Of a stretch of 64,000 nucleotides of DNA, positions 46,326-58,000 are shown piece after piece (position 1 is the stretch's first letter; the number at the start of each line of letters is the position of its first letter). The notes under the pieces were generated by a model. The model saw nothing but the letters and a program-made list of their open reading frames with translations, searched no databases and was not told the origin of the DNA. Location of the stretch: NCBI GenBank assembly GCA_039619475.1, contig CM077116.1, forward strand, positions 459,791,576-459,855,575, given 5' to 3'. Both the position numbers and the translations under genes were made by a program. This DNA is from Icerya purchasi. Lineage: Eukaryota > Arthropoda > Insecta > Hemiptera > Monophlebidae.

Positions 46326-47516
46326 TACGAAAGTGTTCAGAAAATTATTAATGACAAATATCCTTCGGCTCTATTTTTCCACTGTGCAAGCTATACACTG
46401 AATCTTGTCATCAATGATCTGAACGATGTCAGTGGAGTAAGAAATACTGCTGGGACTACAAAGGACATGATCAATTTTTTTAGAGAGAGTACATTGCGGC
46501 GAAATAAAATTCCAAATATACCTCTCTCTTGTGAAACGCGTTGGATAGCAAAGTGCAAAAATATCAGAAAATTTTCTGAAAACTTTTTAACTACTGTACG
46601 AGTTTTAGAAGAACTTTCACACGACGCCCTGAACTCTAAAACGAATACCAAAGCATATCAGCTATACACGACTGTAACAACTCCAACATACATTGTGGCA
46701 CTCCTAGTAACTGCTGCCTATTCTGCCAAACTTGAATCCGTGAGCAACCAATTACAAGAAGTAAATATGAATATGAAGGCGATACACGATCACGTTTCAG
46801 TCTCACCGCGATAATGCTTTCATGGAGTTTTCGGTCATTTTCAAGAAAGTTCAAAAAATTTTCGTAGAATTTGATGTTGCCTTTAAGCGTTCTCGAGTAG
46901 CGGTAAGACAGGCTCAGAGATGAAATCAACAATCTGAAGATGTAAAAGAATTTTCAGAATATCTATCTTCATCCCATATTTAGATTCTATCATTTCTTCT
47001 CTGAGAAATCGATTTTCTTCAATACACAAAAAAGCATTTTCACTTATTCAGCTCTACCCAGAAATTATCAAAAAATTAGATAAATCTTCATTTTTAGACG
47101 TAGCAGAAGATATATAGAACCTTTAAGGAGGTTTTCTATATAATTTTATTGCCGAGGCTACCACGTAGTACGAGATATTGAAGACAAATGAAGCAAGTGA
47201 TGCTGCTTTAAATGAATCCATTGTTGAATACGCAGATTTGATTGCTCGAGCCACCCCGTTTTACCCGACGGTATGTAAGGCAATCAAAATTGGTTTAACT
47301 ATTCCAACAACAATATGTAGCATTGAACGTACATTTAGCACGTTACGACGTGTCAAGATTTGAAATCGGTCAACGATGGGAGGCGCAAGGCTAAGCGGCC
47401 TGTGTATGCTCAATGTTCACAGGAAAAGAACAGAAGAGGACACTGAATATATTGACAAGGTGATAAGCAAATTTGGACAGCAATCCAGACGCCTTAAGTT
47501 TTTATTTAAACGGTGA
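46317..47516 (+). pseudogene. hAT transposase, C-terminal two thirds
   Basis: An open frame to 46814 reads RYESVQKIINDKYPSALFFH, then CASYTLNLVINDL, LSCETRWIAKC and FLTTVRVLEEL. A frameshifted middle (about 46950-47080) follows. The hATC dimerisation region at 47178-47516 reads ATPFYPTVCKAIKIGLTIP, CSIERTFSTLRRVK, MGGARLSGLCMLNVHR and the stop. Known: CxxH...LNL with a TRW motif and (C/S)xERxFSxLRR belong to the ZMYM / 52-kDa-repressor-like hAT group. The first part with the zinc finger and first catalytic Asp is absent. It is not functional. Confidence 0.88.
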
Positions 47517-47619
47517 CTTAATAAAAAAGAATTTTTAATCTTTTTCTGTGTACTATCCCTCCCGACCGGGGGTGCAGTGCACCTCCTTCCACCCTCCTCC
47601 CGGCGACCATGCTGGTTCC

Positions 47620-48644
47620 GCATATTTGATGTAAGTAATTGTGAAAACAATATGGTTTTGACTTGTCGAAAATCAAAAGAATAACAAATACCAAAAAGAG
47701 AAAATAATTATAATTTAACGTTTCAGAAAAATGTGAATTTTGTTGAAACGATTGTTATGTTTTATGTTTTATTTTGATTGCTAAAACCATGATCAAAAGA
47801 GTTATATTTATTATATGTTTATACGTTAGCGAAATAAAACATAAACACTACTATATCGTTTGGGGGATGTTAAATATTCTTTACATAGTTAAAAATTATA
47901 TATCATTTTATCACATTCTTAAGTTACATATTTCCACTATTTAATCGTTAGGATAATGTTCCGATTATATAGTACTTCTCTGATACATGCAAAAACCTAA
48001 AAAAATTTAGTCAAACTTAATATCAAATTGGTTAGTTTCTTGCGTACGGCACAACGATTTCACCTATTATTTATTAAGTTTTTCTATTAGATCTCACATT
48101 CTCATCCTTTAGATACTATTTTGCTGCATAATATTTATAAATATCATATTAAAAATAAATTAATCCGTATAATACTACACGGCTCATTTTACAATACTTA
48201 GTGCATACACATCCTCACCGTCAGTTAGTTTATGACCCTTACTAAGTACTCTTCCATTAAAATACTTTAGAAACTTTTACTGTCAGCGTCAGATCTTCCC
48301 TCTTTTCTTTTTTAAACATTCCTTCCCTATTCTTATAAATGATTTTCCAATACCCTATAGTTCTGTAAAATAATCCATTGTTCAGAAATTCTGGATCTCT
48401 TATCACATCACAGCATAAATGTACTTTTTTCTCAAATCTTGCCCTTTTAATACCTAAATATGGAACCCTTTGACTATTAACATCGATTTTTTCTTAATGA
48501 AATATAATAAACCGTTTCATCCGATTATTATCTAGTTAACAGAAGTAGCAATTCGAAATTCTTCGATCATTTAATTTTCTTCACAGACGCTGCCGAAGCC
48601 ACCCCAGAGGCTAGCTTATCCCCAGCTGCCTGTTCCCGTGGAGC
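47620..48644. other. stretch without a recognised gene
   Basis: AT-rich. Near 48480-48270 the minus strand has coding-like pieces (CCDVIRDPEFLNNGLF, YRTIGYWKIIYKNREG) that may be a decayed retroelement. They are too broken to name. Confidence 0.4.
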
Positions 48645-48652
48645 TTGTAACA

Positions 48653-51121
48653 CAGTGGTTCCCAAACTTATTTAACCTACCGCCCCCTTTCTAGAAAAAA
48701 TATTACTTAGCGCCCCTGGAAATTAATTTTTTTTAAAATTTTAATAGCAATTAAACAGAAAGATATATGTATTAATGTTTCTACCTTTTTCATAAAATAT
48801 AGTAAAGAAAGGTTTAAATTAGAAACACTGAACTTTGAAATTATGAAACTATTTATTGAACTCAGAATAGAACGGTAATACAAAAAAAGTTAAAACATTC
48901 GAACTCATCTTAATGAGAAGGATAAACCTGGTGTGCTGTTACCAATTCAGTAATCCTCGCCTCTATTTTCGTCAGCAGTAATCTTAAATCACCGCGATTG
49001 ACTATTTGCAATCGGTTTCTTTTTTTTGTTAAATTGGTTATGCACTGAATCCACCGTCCACTAAATATGATGAAGGAAATGCAATTAAGAACTTTTGAAT
49101 TACAGCCCATATTTCAGGATAATCCGTAGGGATCTCCTTTTGCAGCCAGAATTGTTAGTAGCCGCTTTTGAATTTAAATTTCAATTCATCATTTACAGTT
49201 ACTTCCATCAGTTCTTCTTGTAACTGTGGAAATTCTTCTATGTTTGCACTTGAAAAAGGATCCAAAATCCAATCCGGTATGTTCATTTTCAAAATATCAT
49301 CAAATCGTTGATTAAAATCTGAATGGAGAGCCAAGTACTCACAATAAGAAATTATGTCTTCATCTTTTTTTTTTGCTCCTGATAAATTTGGTAACTGGCT
49401 GAATTTCCCTCGTCCAAAGTTTTGTTTGTATACAAGAAGTTTTGTCACAAATGCAGAAATAACAAAGCTGAAGATTGCTTTCATTAAATTTTTGAAACAA
49501 GTCTGTCAAGTAAGCGATGTCACTTTTGGATTGAATTAAATTGGATCGTAAAGCATCATTTTTATCTTTCAAGAACTTCAGTGCCGAGTTAAACAGTTTA
49601 TAAAACCTATCTAAACAGGCACTTTTTGAGAACCAACGAACTTCTGTATAAAGCAGCAAACGATTAAATTCTTCATCGTTTTCAATACAAAGCTATTTAA
49701 ATAATCTGTCATTCACTGATTTGCTTTTGGTTGTGTTGATGACTTTAATTACATATTGTAATGAATTATGTAGGCGTGCACTTAAATTTTTGGCAACTAG
49801 ATGTTGACGATGGATAATACAGTGTACTGTGAATGCATTGGGCACCTCATTTTTTAAATATGCAAGAAAACCTCTGTAGCGCCCTACCATCGCTGGAGCA
49901 CCATCTGTGGCTACTGATAAGATATTATTCAGAGGTATTTCGTTTTCTTTTAAAAACTCATCCAATGCATAAAATATTGATTCTCCTTTAGTATCAGTTG
50001 GCAAATATTTTGCAAATAATAATTCTTGGCAAATTTGTTCTTTCTTTGTGAACCGCACATATGCTAAAAGTAAAGTTTCATTTCCTGGTAAAATTTACTC
50101 ATCAAGTTTAATAGAAAACCGAGATGTTTTTAAATATCCACACAATGAATCTTCAACAGCTTGAGCCATTTCATCAATTCTTCTTTGCATTGTATTATTG
50201 CTCAACGAAATTTTCTTGATAATATCATGCTGGCTTGTGTAGCACAGTATGTATAACTTCACTTATAGCCGGTATAATTAGTTCTTTACCAATAGTATGA
50301 GGTTTTCCCGATTTGGCAATCATTAACGAAATATTATAAGGAGCAAGCAAGCCATCGTCCTCTTGTGAGGTTGCGGTTAAAAAGAGTTTTGCCAATGTCA
50401 GTTGTTTGATAAATTTTTCTTTTAGTGTTCGAAAATAAGTTAAATCCTTGTTGAAAATAAAATAATTAAAAAAATATATGTATCTTTATAAGTAAAGTTC
50501 AAATTTAAAAAAATAAAACCGAAATAATTATACTCGAATAGTTTTCACACGATATATTCGAATGTAGTCAATCCCAAAAATAATTTGTATAGACCCTCGA
50601 TGCGCGCCGGGTCATAAAACAAAATATCGATACCGGAGAAACAAAAAAAAGAACTAACGAAAACAACGAACAAATATTATCAATACGAATTTAACCAAAC
50701 ATTAACACAATTTAATACACAAAATAGAAAACGGAAATATCGTACCACGTGTATACACATCTACGCGACCAAAAAAACATGCACAAAGCCCGTCGCTAGA
50801 ATCTCACATGCGTAACCTTCGCAACTCCTTGCAGTAGACCGATTGACTGACCGAAAAATAAAAATCGCCAAGCCGTCTAAACAAAGACCGACGCCATCCC
50901 TTAGAAAAATGGCCAATCGTTTATATGGGCGCTAGTGCATGAACGAATTTAATATATAAAAAAATCGAGTATAAAAAATAAAGATATAAAAAATGAAAAA
51001 AATATTATCGACAACAATCCTTATCTTTTTTATCACCGTGAATTTTAGTCAAATGTTCTTGTAGTCTGGAAGGCTTGCAGCACCCACCAGGGGGTGGTGG
51101 CGCCCACTTTGGGAATCACGG
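48653..51121 (-). mobile_element. ZBED/SCAND3-type hAT transposon (2.47 kb) with 8-bp target duplication
   Basis: ttgtaaca lies at 48645-48652 and 51122-51129. The tips are CAGTGGTTCCCAAACTT on the left and, reverse-complemented, CCGTGATTCCCAAAGTG on the right, each followed by a GCCCCC- or GGGGGTGG-rich stretch (CGCCCCC against GGGGGTGG). CAGTGGTTCCCAAA is a very common hAT end. The minus strand carries the transposase remnant. Confidence 0.88.
48900..50470 (-). pseudogene. hAT transposase (DUF4371/ZBED-like), broken
   Basis: Read from 50430 down: EDDGLLAPYNISLMIAKSGK and HTIGKELIIPAISEV, then MQRRIDEMAQAVED, then FTKKEQICQELLFAKYLP and LSVATDGAPAMVGRYRGFL (catalytic D in TDGAPAM). Then come FTVHCIIHRQHLVAKNLSA, LLYTEVRWFSKSACLDRFY and TDLFQKFNESNL. 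Known: this order is that of ZBED5/FAM200/SCAND3-like transposases. Stops at about 50095 and 49695 and frame changes split it, and the C-terminal hATC part (49150-48900) is weak. It is inactive. Confidence 0.88.
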
Positions 51122-51129
51122 TTGTAACA

Positions 51130-52239
51130 TAACATAAGATACGCGACTCAGTGGTATTTTTTCGTTCTCTAGAGTGTCTATCTCAAAAAGCTCCGGTGGT
51201 ATCTAATTCATCTACAGCTTTACTGATAATATCTAATCCTCTCACCACATATCCTTTAACAATTCAAACCGGGCGGATATTGCATAAACTTATTAAGAGG
51301 GAATGCCCCCATTGCATTTTTATAGGTGCTCAAATATGCCGGAATTATTAAAAAAGAACGTATTCTTGCGCCCGTCCAATCGGCAGTACGTTGTCTTTTG
51401 TTTAATCATCTCCCTCCTCTGTCACATTTATCAAACATCACGATCTTCTGGAAACCGCATTGATCCTCTCGCCAGACCTTCTTGAGTTTAATTAAACCGT
51501 TAGTTAAGCTATGGTGGTCAAAAAAGGCATTTCCCGCCGTTTTCTACGTCCTTAGAAGCCTGCGCATAGAGCACACAAAATCGTGGCGTAGTTTTATTTT
51601 TTAAAAAGCTTCCTGCACGAACTGCCTTTTTTGTTACCAAAGTGTTGCTCTTCTACTTTCTAAATACAGTTTAAATAAAACAGTTGCTAGCATCCCTAGA
51701 AATTTCCCGTCTGCTATTGCATCCGTTATACGTTTCATTAAAAGTAGCGGAATAGACAATTATCTATAAGAACAAATGTGTAAATTCATATACTGTAATA
51801 GACATTAGTTAAATGCAATAAGCGGGTATTATGTTAAAAAGTAATAAGAAAAAAAATCCAACACAAAATGCTAACGTTCCAATGTGCTGAGTATTCATCT
51901 CTCTCAAACTAGTTCGGTTTTATTTCAGTCCAATAACAAAAGTTCCAACTAATAACTTTATAATTACTTTTAAGGATGTATTCGTCCGAAAATAGAATCT
52001 TTCGATGAAAATGATGAAAGCGCTCTCGTATTTAATTGCAAAATATTAACCGTTGTCTACGATCGATATGATTTAGAACTTGGTGGAGCTCTGCCTAAGA
52101 TGGATGAAACTAGTAGTTGCGACGAAGTTGATGAATTGAACTTTTTGATACACCGAGTCGAACTGTCTGTGGAGAACACATAAGCAGAAGAAGTGATAAT
52201 ATCAGCAGGCTTTATATCCCGAACTCGCTTAAAAAATTT
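51130..52239. other. stretch without a recognised gene
   Basis: Continuous with 48590-48644 if the hAT element is removed. Small frames at 51151-51351 and 51303-51485 have no motif. The minus strand may carry decayed retroelement sequence, but nothing firm can be named. Confidence 0.4.
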
Positions 52240-52970
52240 TCTGCCTTTGTTATGATATGGCTTTTATTATTACTATAAGAAAAGTGTAATTAGATGTTTA
52301 TGCGATCAAAGATAGCAGAAAGAAAGTGTACAAGAGCCGGATAACAGAAGAAGAAGGAAAAGTAGAAAGGTGAAAAGGACAAAATGAATAAGATATAAGT
52401 GAGAAACGGAAAAGACAATAAGAAAAGCAAACTCTGCCCAAATGATAGACTACAGGTTACATGAACACTGTAAAGAAGGAGAGTAGAGAAATCAAGGATG
52501 AGGTGGAAGGTCCAGTTGAATAAATAGAAAGAGTCACCATCAACAAATGAGGAAGATAATAGTTACTCCATAATTTAAAATGAGCAGTTGTAGAGAGAAA
52601 TGAAATGTTCTTGGATTCAAAAACACTAAGAAATCTTCTAGTAGAAGAAGGCTAGCCGACTTGCTAAGTCATTACCTTCCATTTCAGAATGTCCACATGT
52701 CCATGAGAAATCAATTTGGATAATGTGAAGAAGGAAAAGATTGCGAAGTAGAGAATGTATAAGAAGAATAATATTATTAGTAGGGTAGGAGGAAAGTGGA
52801 GATGAGATGGTCTGTAGAACATTTTTAGAATCTAATATAAAAAAGACATTCTGAGAGATTAATGAGGAGGAGATAAAGAGACTAGCTCTTAAAATGGCAG
52901 TAGACTCAGCGAAGAAAATTGAACAGAAGGAAGGGAGTTTAAAGAATTCAGAATAGCTTAGCAAAAACCA
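52240..52970 (-). pseudogene. LINE RNase H and 3' fragment
   Basis: The minus-strand frame 52964-52638 reads CSIFFAESTAILRASLFISS, then SKNVLQTISSPLSS, and ends IIQIDFSWTCGHSEMEGNDL-ASRLA. Known: AE(S/A)-x-AI-x-RAL, DSKSVLQS and SWIPGH-S-GIEGNDLAD are RNase H motifs of jockey/I-like LINEs. The key Trp-x-x-Gly-His-Ser is kept (one Ile/Pro pair replaced by TC). Downstream, a CPFH stretch (about 52395) matches the plus-strand fragment at 8730-8750. A CTTCTTCTTCTG-like end lies at about 52345, with more at 52190. Confidence 0.75.
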
Positions 52971-55087
52971 AAAACAGGTTGAGCCAACACGATAGGATTC
53001 CTTAGAGTCGACACTGAAGATTGTAAAGCAATTTTTGGGAATATAGAGCTTAAGGAATTTAGGAATTCTGATTTAATAACATATTGCATCAGAATAATTC
53101 GTTATCAGAGTCATCCGCGATTCTAGTTAACGCTTTGGAACCAGAGTTTCAATTACCAACCGCTAATTCGAATTAGATTATAGCTACACTACATCTGCGC
53201 TCGGTGCGACTCATAAAATCGTATTCTTGTTACTAGCAAGATGACTCAATTACTCTCAATTTAGTAATCCAATTCGCTGGTGATCTGTTTTTTTTTTTTT
53301 TTTGTAATTGTTGCTTACAGTAAATAAACTTAGCTGCCCCAAACTTTAATTTAAACAGAAAAAAAAATGTTATATTTCGTTTACAGATCGGATTATTAAT
53401 CGTGTTTAAAAAGTTTGAATAAATATAAATATATTTTATACTCTATAAAACAAGGTCGATTTTCAAAAATTTTCTATTGCCAATTTACAAAGTATATTAC
53501 TGATATAGCAAACTATTTTATTTATATGGTTTTAAAATAATTTGTGGAAAGAAAAAAAAAAACTTCAAACAGTGAAATTTTTTGAAAAAATTTTTATAAA
53601 ACAAAATTACAAAAATAAATAGCAACCAATTTATCTAAACGAAACATATATGTGTATATAGTATAGTAGACTATAAGTTGGTATATAAAAAAACTTAAAA
53701 TATTTTACTATTTAAATTTTTTGTCCATTATTCTTCTGCACACATTTGTGAAATTGTCGTAGTTTTTTAGTAATTCGAAAATTGCAAAGTGACATCAGCT
53801 ATTTCAAAGAAAAAAATACTGACCAAAATTTACTTTAAAAATTTAATAAATGAACACGAAATAGTGAAAAATAATTACTCGACGAGAAAATAATGTATTT
53901 TCGAGTTATATACCTTAAAAGGATATTATGATATTTTTGAACATTAATACTTGCTACTCTACTAAATTCAAAATACAATAACAATGAAAAATAATTTAAT
54001 GAGTATGTTGTAATTTGATGTTTGATTCGCTCAGTTCAGACGATAAATAATTAATTCGTACAATTTAGTGTTTTTAATCAAAGCTTAATTAATCTATTCT
54101 AATGGGGTAAATAATTCAGTTTAATATCTCAACGAATATTTTATTAGTACGTTTTAATGGGAAACGTTACTCCAACGCACGTATACATCAGTTTATAAAA
54201 AAGGAAATTCGCGGAAAGGATAATTTAATTCAAAGTGTAAAATTAAAATAATAAACAAACAAGTACAGTCAATAATTGATATTTGAGAACGAACGAATAG
54301 CGTTATATTCCATTTGGTCGGCGATTACTTTGTATTGGAAATCCTCCCAAAATAGGATTACGAACGAGCGATTACAGTTAATTCAACTTTTCTCCAGGTA
54401 TGTCAAACATCGATGTTTTGTAGTATAAGTATTTTTATCGATGTTTACATGAGATTAAATTATATTTTTAAACAAAAATATATTACACTAATATAATTTG
54501 GAAGTATTTATTCTAAATATTTTTTTTTTTTTTATGTATTTAATTATATATTATCATTTGGTCAAATGACAGAAACTTCAGTATTTGTTACTTATAACAT
54601 TCAACAGAAACATTGATGTTCGATATATATGGAAAAAAGTTGGATAATTTAAAAAAATTTAAAGCTCGTAATTTCTCGTGTCGTGATTGCTAGATCGTAA
54701 TTGCCAACCTTTTGTATGCAATTTGAGTAATATTTTTGACTGAATTAATAGCGAAAGCTTATAGAAAGATAAAAATAAAATAATTTGACATTTATCAAAC
54801 AATTTATCGATATTTTTTCTCGATGTAATATAGTATTTTTTTTTATTAGAGTGAAACGAATATCTAGAGAAATATCGCATAACGGCGCGAGTATTCGAAT
54901 ATTTTTTGGATTAAGGCGAGATACCGCTTTTTGATATGTTACGGAATGATGAGTAGAGTGTAAATTTAGTTTTTATTGTTTTAAAACGATCCGATGTTAC
55001 CGATTATTGTCATTTTATGAGTTAATATATATTTAATTTTTAAATTAATAAATATTGTCTGCAAATCTGGATGAAATAGAGATAATA
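52971..55087. other. upstream region of ANAPC1
   Basis: AT-rich intergenic sequence with a T-run at 53288-53303. No gene was recognised. The ANAPC1 promoter should be in its last few hundred bases. An in-frame stop at 55049-55051 bounds the ANAPC1 start. Confidence 0.4.
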
Positions 55088-58000
55088 ATGCTTGCAGCCT
55101 CCAATCCACAGGTACGGATTTCCATTTCTTGCATTAATTATTGTTTTCAGTCTTGTTTTGCAAAACATTTGATAAATAAATATTACTTTTAATAGCTATT
55201 TGTTCCATTCGGGAGGCAGCAAATTAAAAATATTCGGTATGTTGCGTCTGCTCCACAATTACCTAACAGAGCATTTTTGTCCATGGAAAATGAGAATTCT
55301 GAAACACAGTTGGGTTGTACGAAAGTAAGTTTTGTCTATTATTATAATGAAAATTCTATAACGTTATTTTATGGTTTGTTGTTATTTAATTTGTTCTATA
55401 TTTCTAAACTATTTTTTTTGAATCCGTGGCTTTTTATTTATTTTTATAAGTTAGTTACGGATAAAATAAGTTTAACATTATTCATCTTCTGATACATATT
55501 GCTTTCATGGAGCTGATTTAACTAAACGTAGGATTGTCACGTTTTGGAAAACCAGAAAAGTTGGAATTCCATTAATCAGAGAAAAGTCGAGGAATTTAAA
55601 GGAGACAGAGGAATACCGGGGGTTATGTAGTATATAGAATTTGAAAGTATTTAACATTATTTCAAAACTATTAGTAAAAAATCTGATTGGATTTTGCTAG
55701 TAGCAAAATATTGAAACGGGAAATGAAGTTGGTAATGAATTTTATGTAAGTGTTAACGAGAAATAAAAATTATATTTAGTGATCTGAGATTTTGTCGGGA
55801 TTATTTGTAAAATCGCAATGTGAGAATTATAAAATAAACATATAGTAACAGCTTCCGCAATACAGTCCAGATCTAGCTCCATACGATTTCTGACTGTTTC
55901 CGCTCTTGAAAAGCTGTCTGTGAAGACGCAAGTTCGAGATTAATGATCAATGCTGGTCAAGCTGCCTTTAAGGCGATTCCTCCGGCCGAATTTGCTAAAA
56001 CCGTTACCGAAAAATGGCGCGAAAGATGGGACAGATGTCTCGAAAATGTGGATCGTTATTTCGAAAAAGAATATCTGATGGTTTTGTACCCTATGTGAAT
56101 AATTATCTTTTGTCTTTTTTTCTCTTGAAAAACTCGTAGAGTCACTTCTTACACAGTGGGCGCGTTTTGTTCTCGTACGCGTTCTACTGCACCTAGAGGT
56201 TTGATTTTTGAATATGTTGTCATACACATGTTTAGCTACTCGACATGTTTTACCGCTTGTCGCTAGCGTGCGTGGTTCCAGAAATATCGGCTTAGTCTAG
56301 AAATTTTTTGGACAACTCATGTACATAAAGAAATGTTAAATAATGGTATGGCAAAGCGTGCGTCGTATAATCTTCAGCGTGAAATACGCGTTGAATTTAA
56401 ATCAACACCGGTGTCTGATTATGAGTTTTATTTACATTTATAAAACATTATCGGTAACTACAAATCTACACGAATACTTAGTTAATATCAAAAATATCTA
56501 ACATATAAAAGGTTGTCTCAATATGAATTTGATATTATTTTATTGTGAACAGTTTTTGCTTATTGGTTGTAATTTATAATTAACAATTTCTGTCTTTATG
56601 TTTGAATTGTACTAAATGAATCACACAGCTGTATACTTATCGTGGGTTGCATTCAACTTTAGATTTAGCGTGCATAATATGGGTTTTAATTTGGTTACTA
56701 AGTAAACTTTTACAATCTATTTAACTTTATAAGTATTTTATAGATGCACATCTGAGCACAGCTTAAAATTGAAATAATTGTTTCCGTAACTATACTTTTA
56801 AACAATGTTAGTTAAGCACAAAATTATTTCAAATGTTACTACTGTAGCAGTATTACGTAATATCTGTGACTTACGTCTAAACCTAGCATTTCTGATTTAT
56901 GAAATTATAATATATTATTTATTTATATTTCTAACATTGGTATGCAGTATGTAGTAATTAAAGTATTTTCATATAGGATGAAGAATGGATAGTTCGAATT
57001 AATAAGGATGACATCGAAGAAGAATTATATATTAGCGGGAAAACTGTTATTTGGAGTGTAGGGAATCTTGATGGCACTTTACCACATTATAATTCTGAGG
57101 TACCATCCGGGAAATTATTACATCGATCGTTTACATCAGAACACAATATTAAACAAGCGTTTTGGTTTACATTTAATGAATTTAATCCAATCCTTAAACC
57201 TTTAAGTGAGTATTTACAAACTTGAATACAAAAATAAATCTGTCAGCAAAAATACTTTTAGCGATCAATTTTAAATTTTAAAACTATAGAAATTAATGAA
57301 CATATTAATTTTATATGGGTGCTATTTTTAAATAGTTATATACGGTAGATTTAGAATTAGTATAAATATAACTTAAAACTTTTGTGATTTTTTTTTTTTT
57401 TTTGAAGGGGTTAAAGCCCACGTTAGAAATATTACGCGTTAACGTTTCGAACAGATACGCACTGTTCATCTTCAGAACAAAAGTGGTACAAAAAGTGATT
57501 TGAAATGATTACATATAACATAAAATATTGACAAGTGATCGGATAAATGCGTGTTCGCTTCTGATTAGTTGACACTATTTCGGCTTCTCATTTGTAACTT
57601 TGAATTTTGGCTGACTTATTAATGATTTTCACATTTCAACACTTCATATTGGTCTCTTGTCTGCTGAAATTTTTCTTTGTCAATTTCGATTGCTTCTCTG
57701 ATCATTTTGATCCCTGAGTTATTTTATTTCTCTAAAATAACTGTATTATCTAAATTAATTACGGTAATTAGTGCTTTCTTGGTGTTGCGCGACGGTAGGT
57801 TTTTCTGCGCATTTGTGCTGACAATCGGCTACATTTTTTTTTAATTTCACGTTTATTGTTTTTCTGTTTGACCGCTATAACTCTGTCCAAATAAACGCAG
57901 GAGCACGGATTATGTGTTTAGAAGTTTTTCAAGAATTATACAATACAAGTTGTTTTAATATTTTGCGAAATAATTAAATTCGATTAATAAATAAAGCATA

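Larger units (their letters stand above)
45807..47611 (+). mobile_element. hAT transposon (1.8 kb) with 8-bp target duplication
   Basis: ctggttcc occurs at 45799-45806 and 47612-47619. The tips are CATGGGCGCCGCCAGG on the left and, reverse-complemented, CATGGTCGCCGGGAGG on the right. A GGAGGTGCA...GCA block continues the similarity about 30 bp in. Eight-base duplications and a hAT transposase in between define the superfamily. The N-terminal half of the transposase is missing, and a MITE sits where it should continue. Confidence 0.85.
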
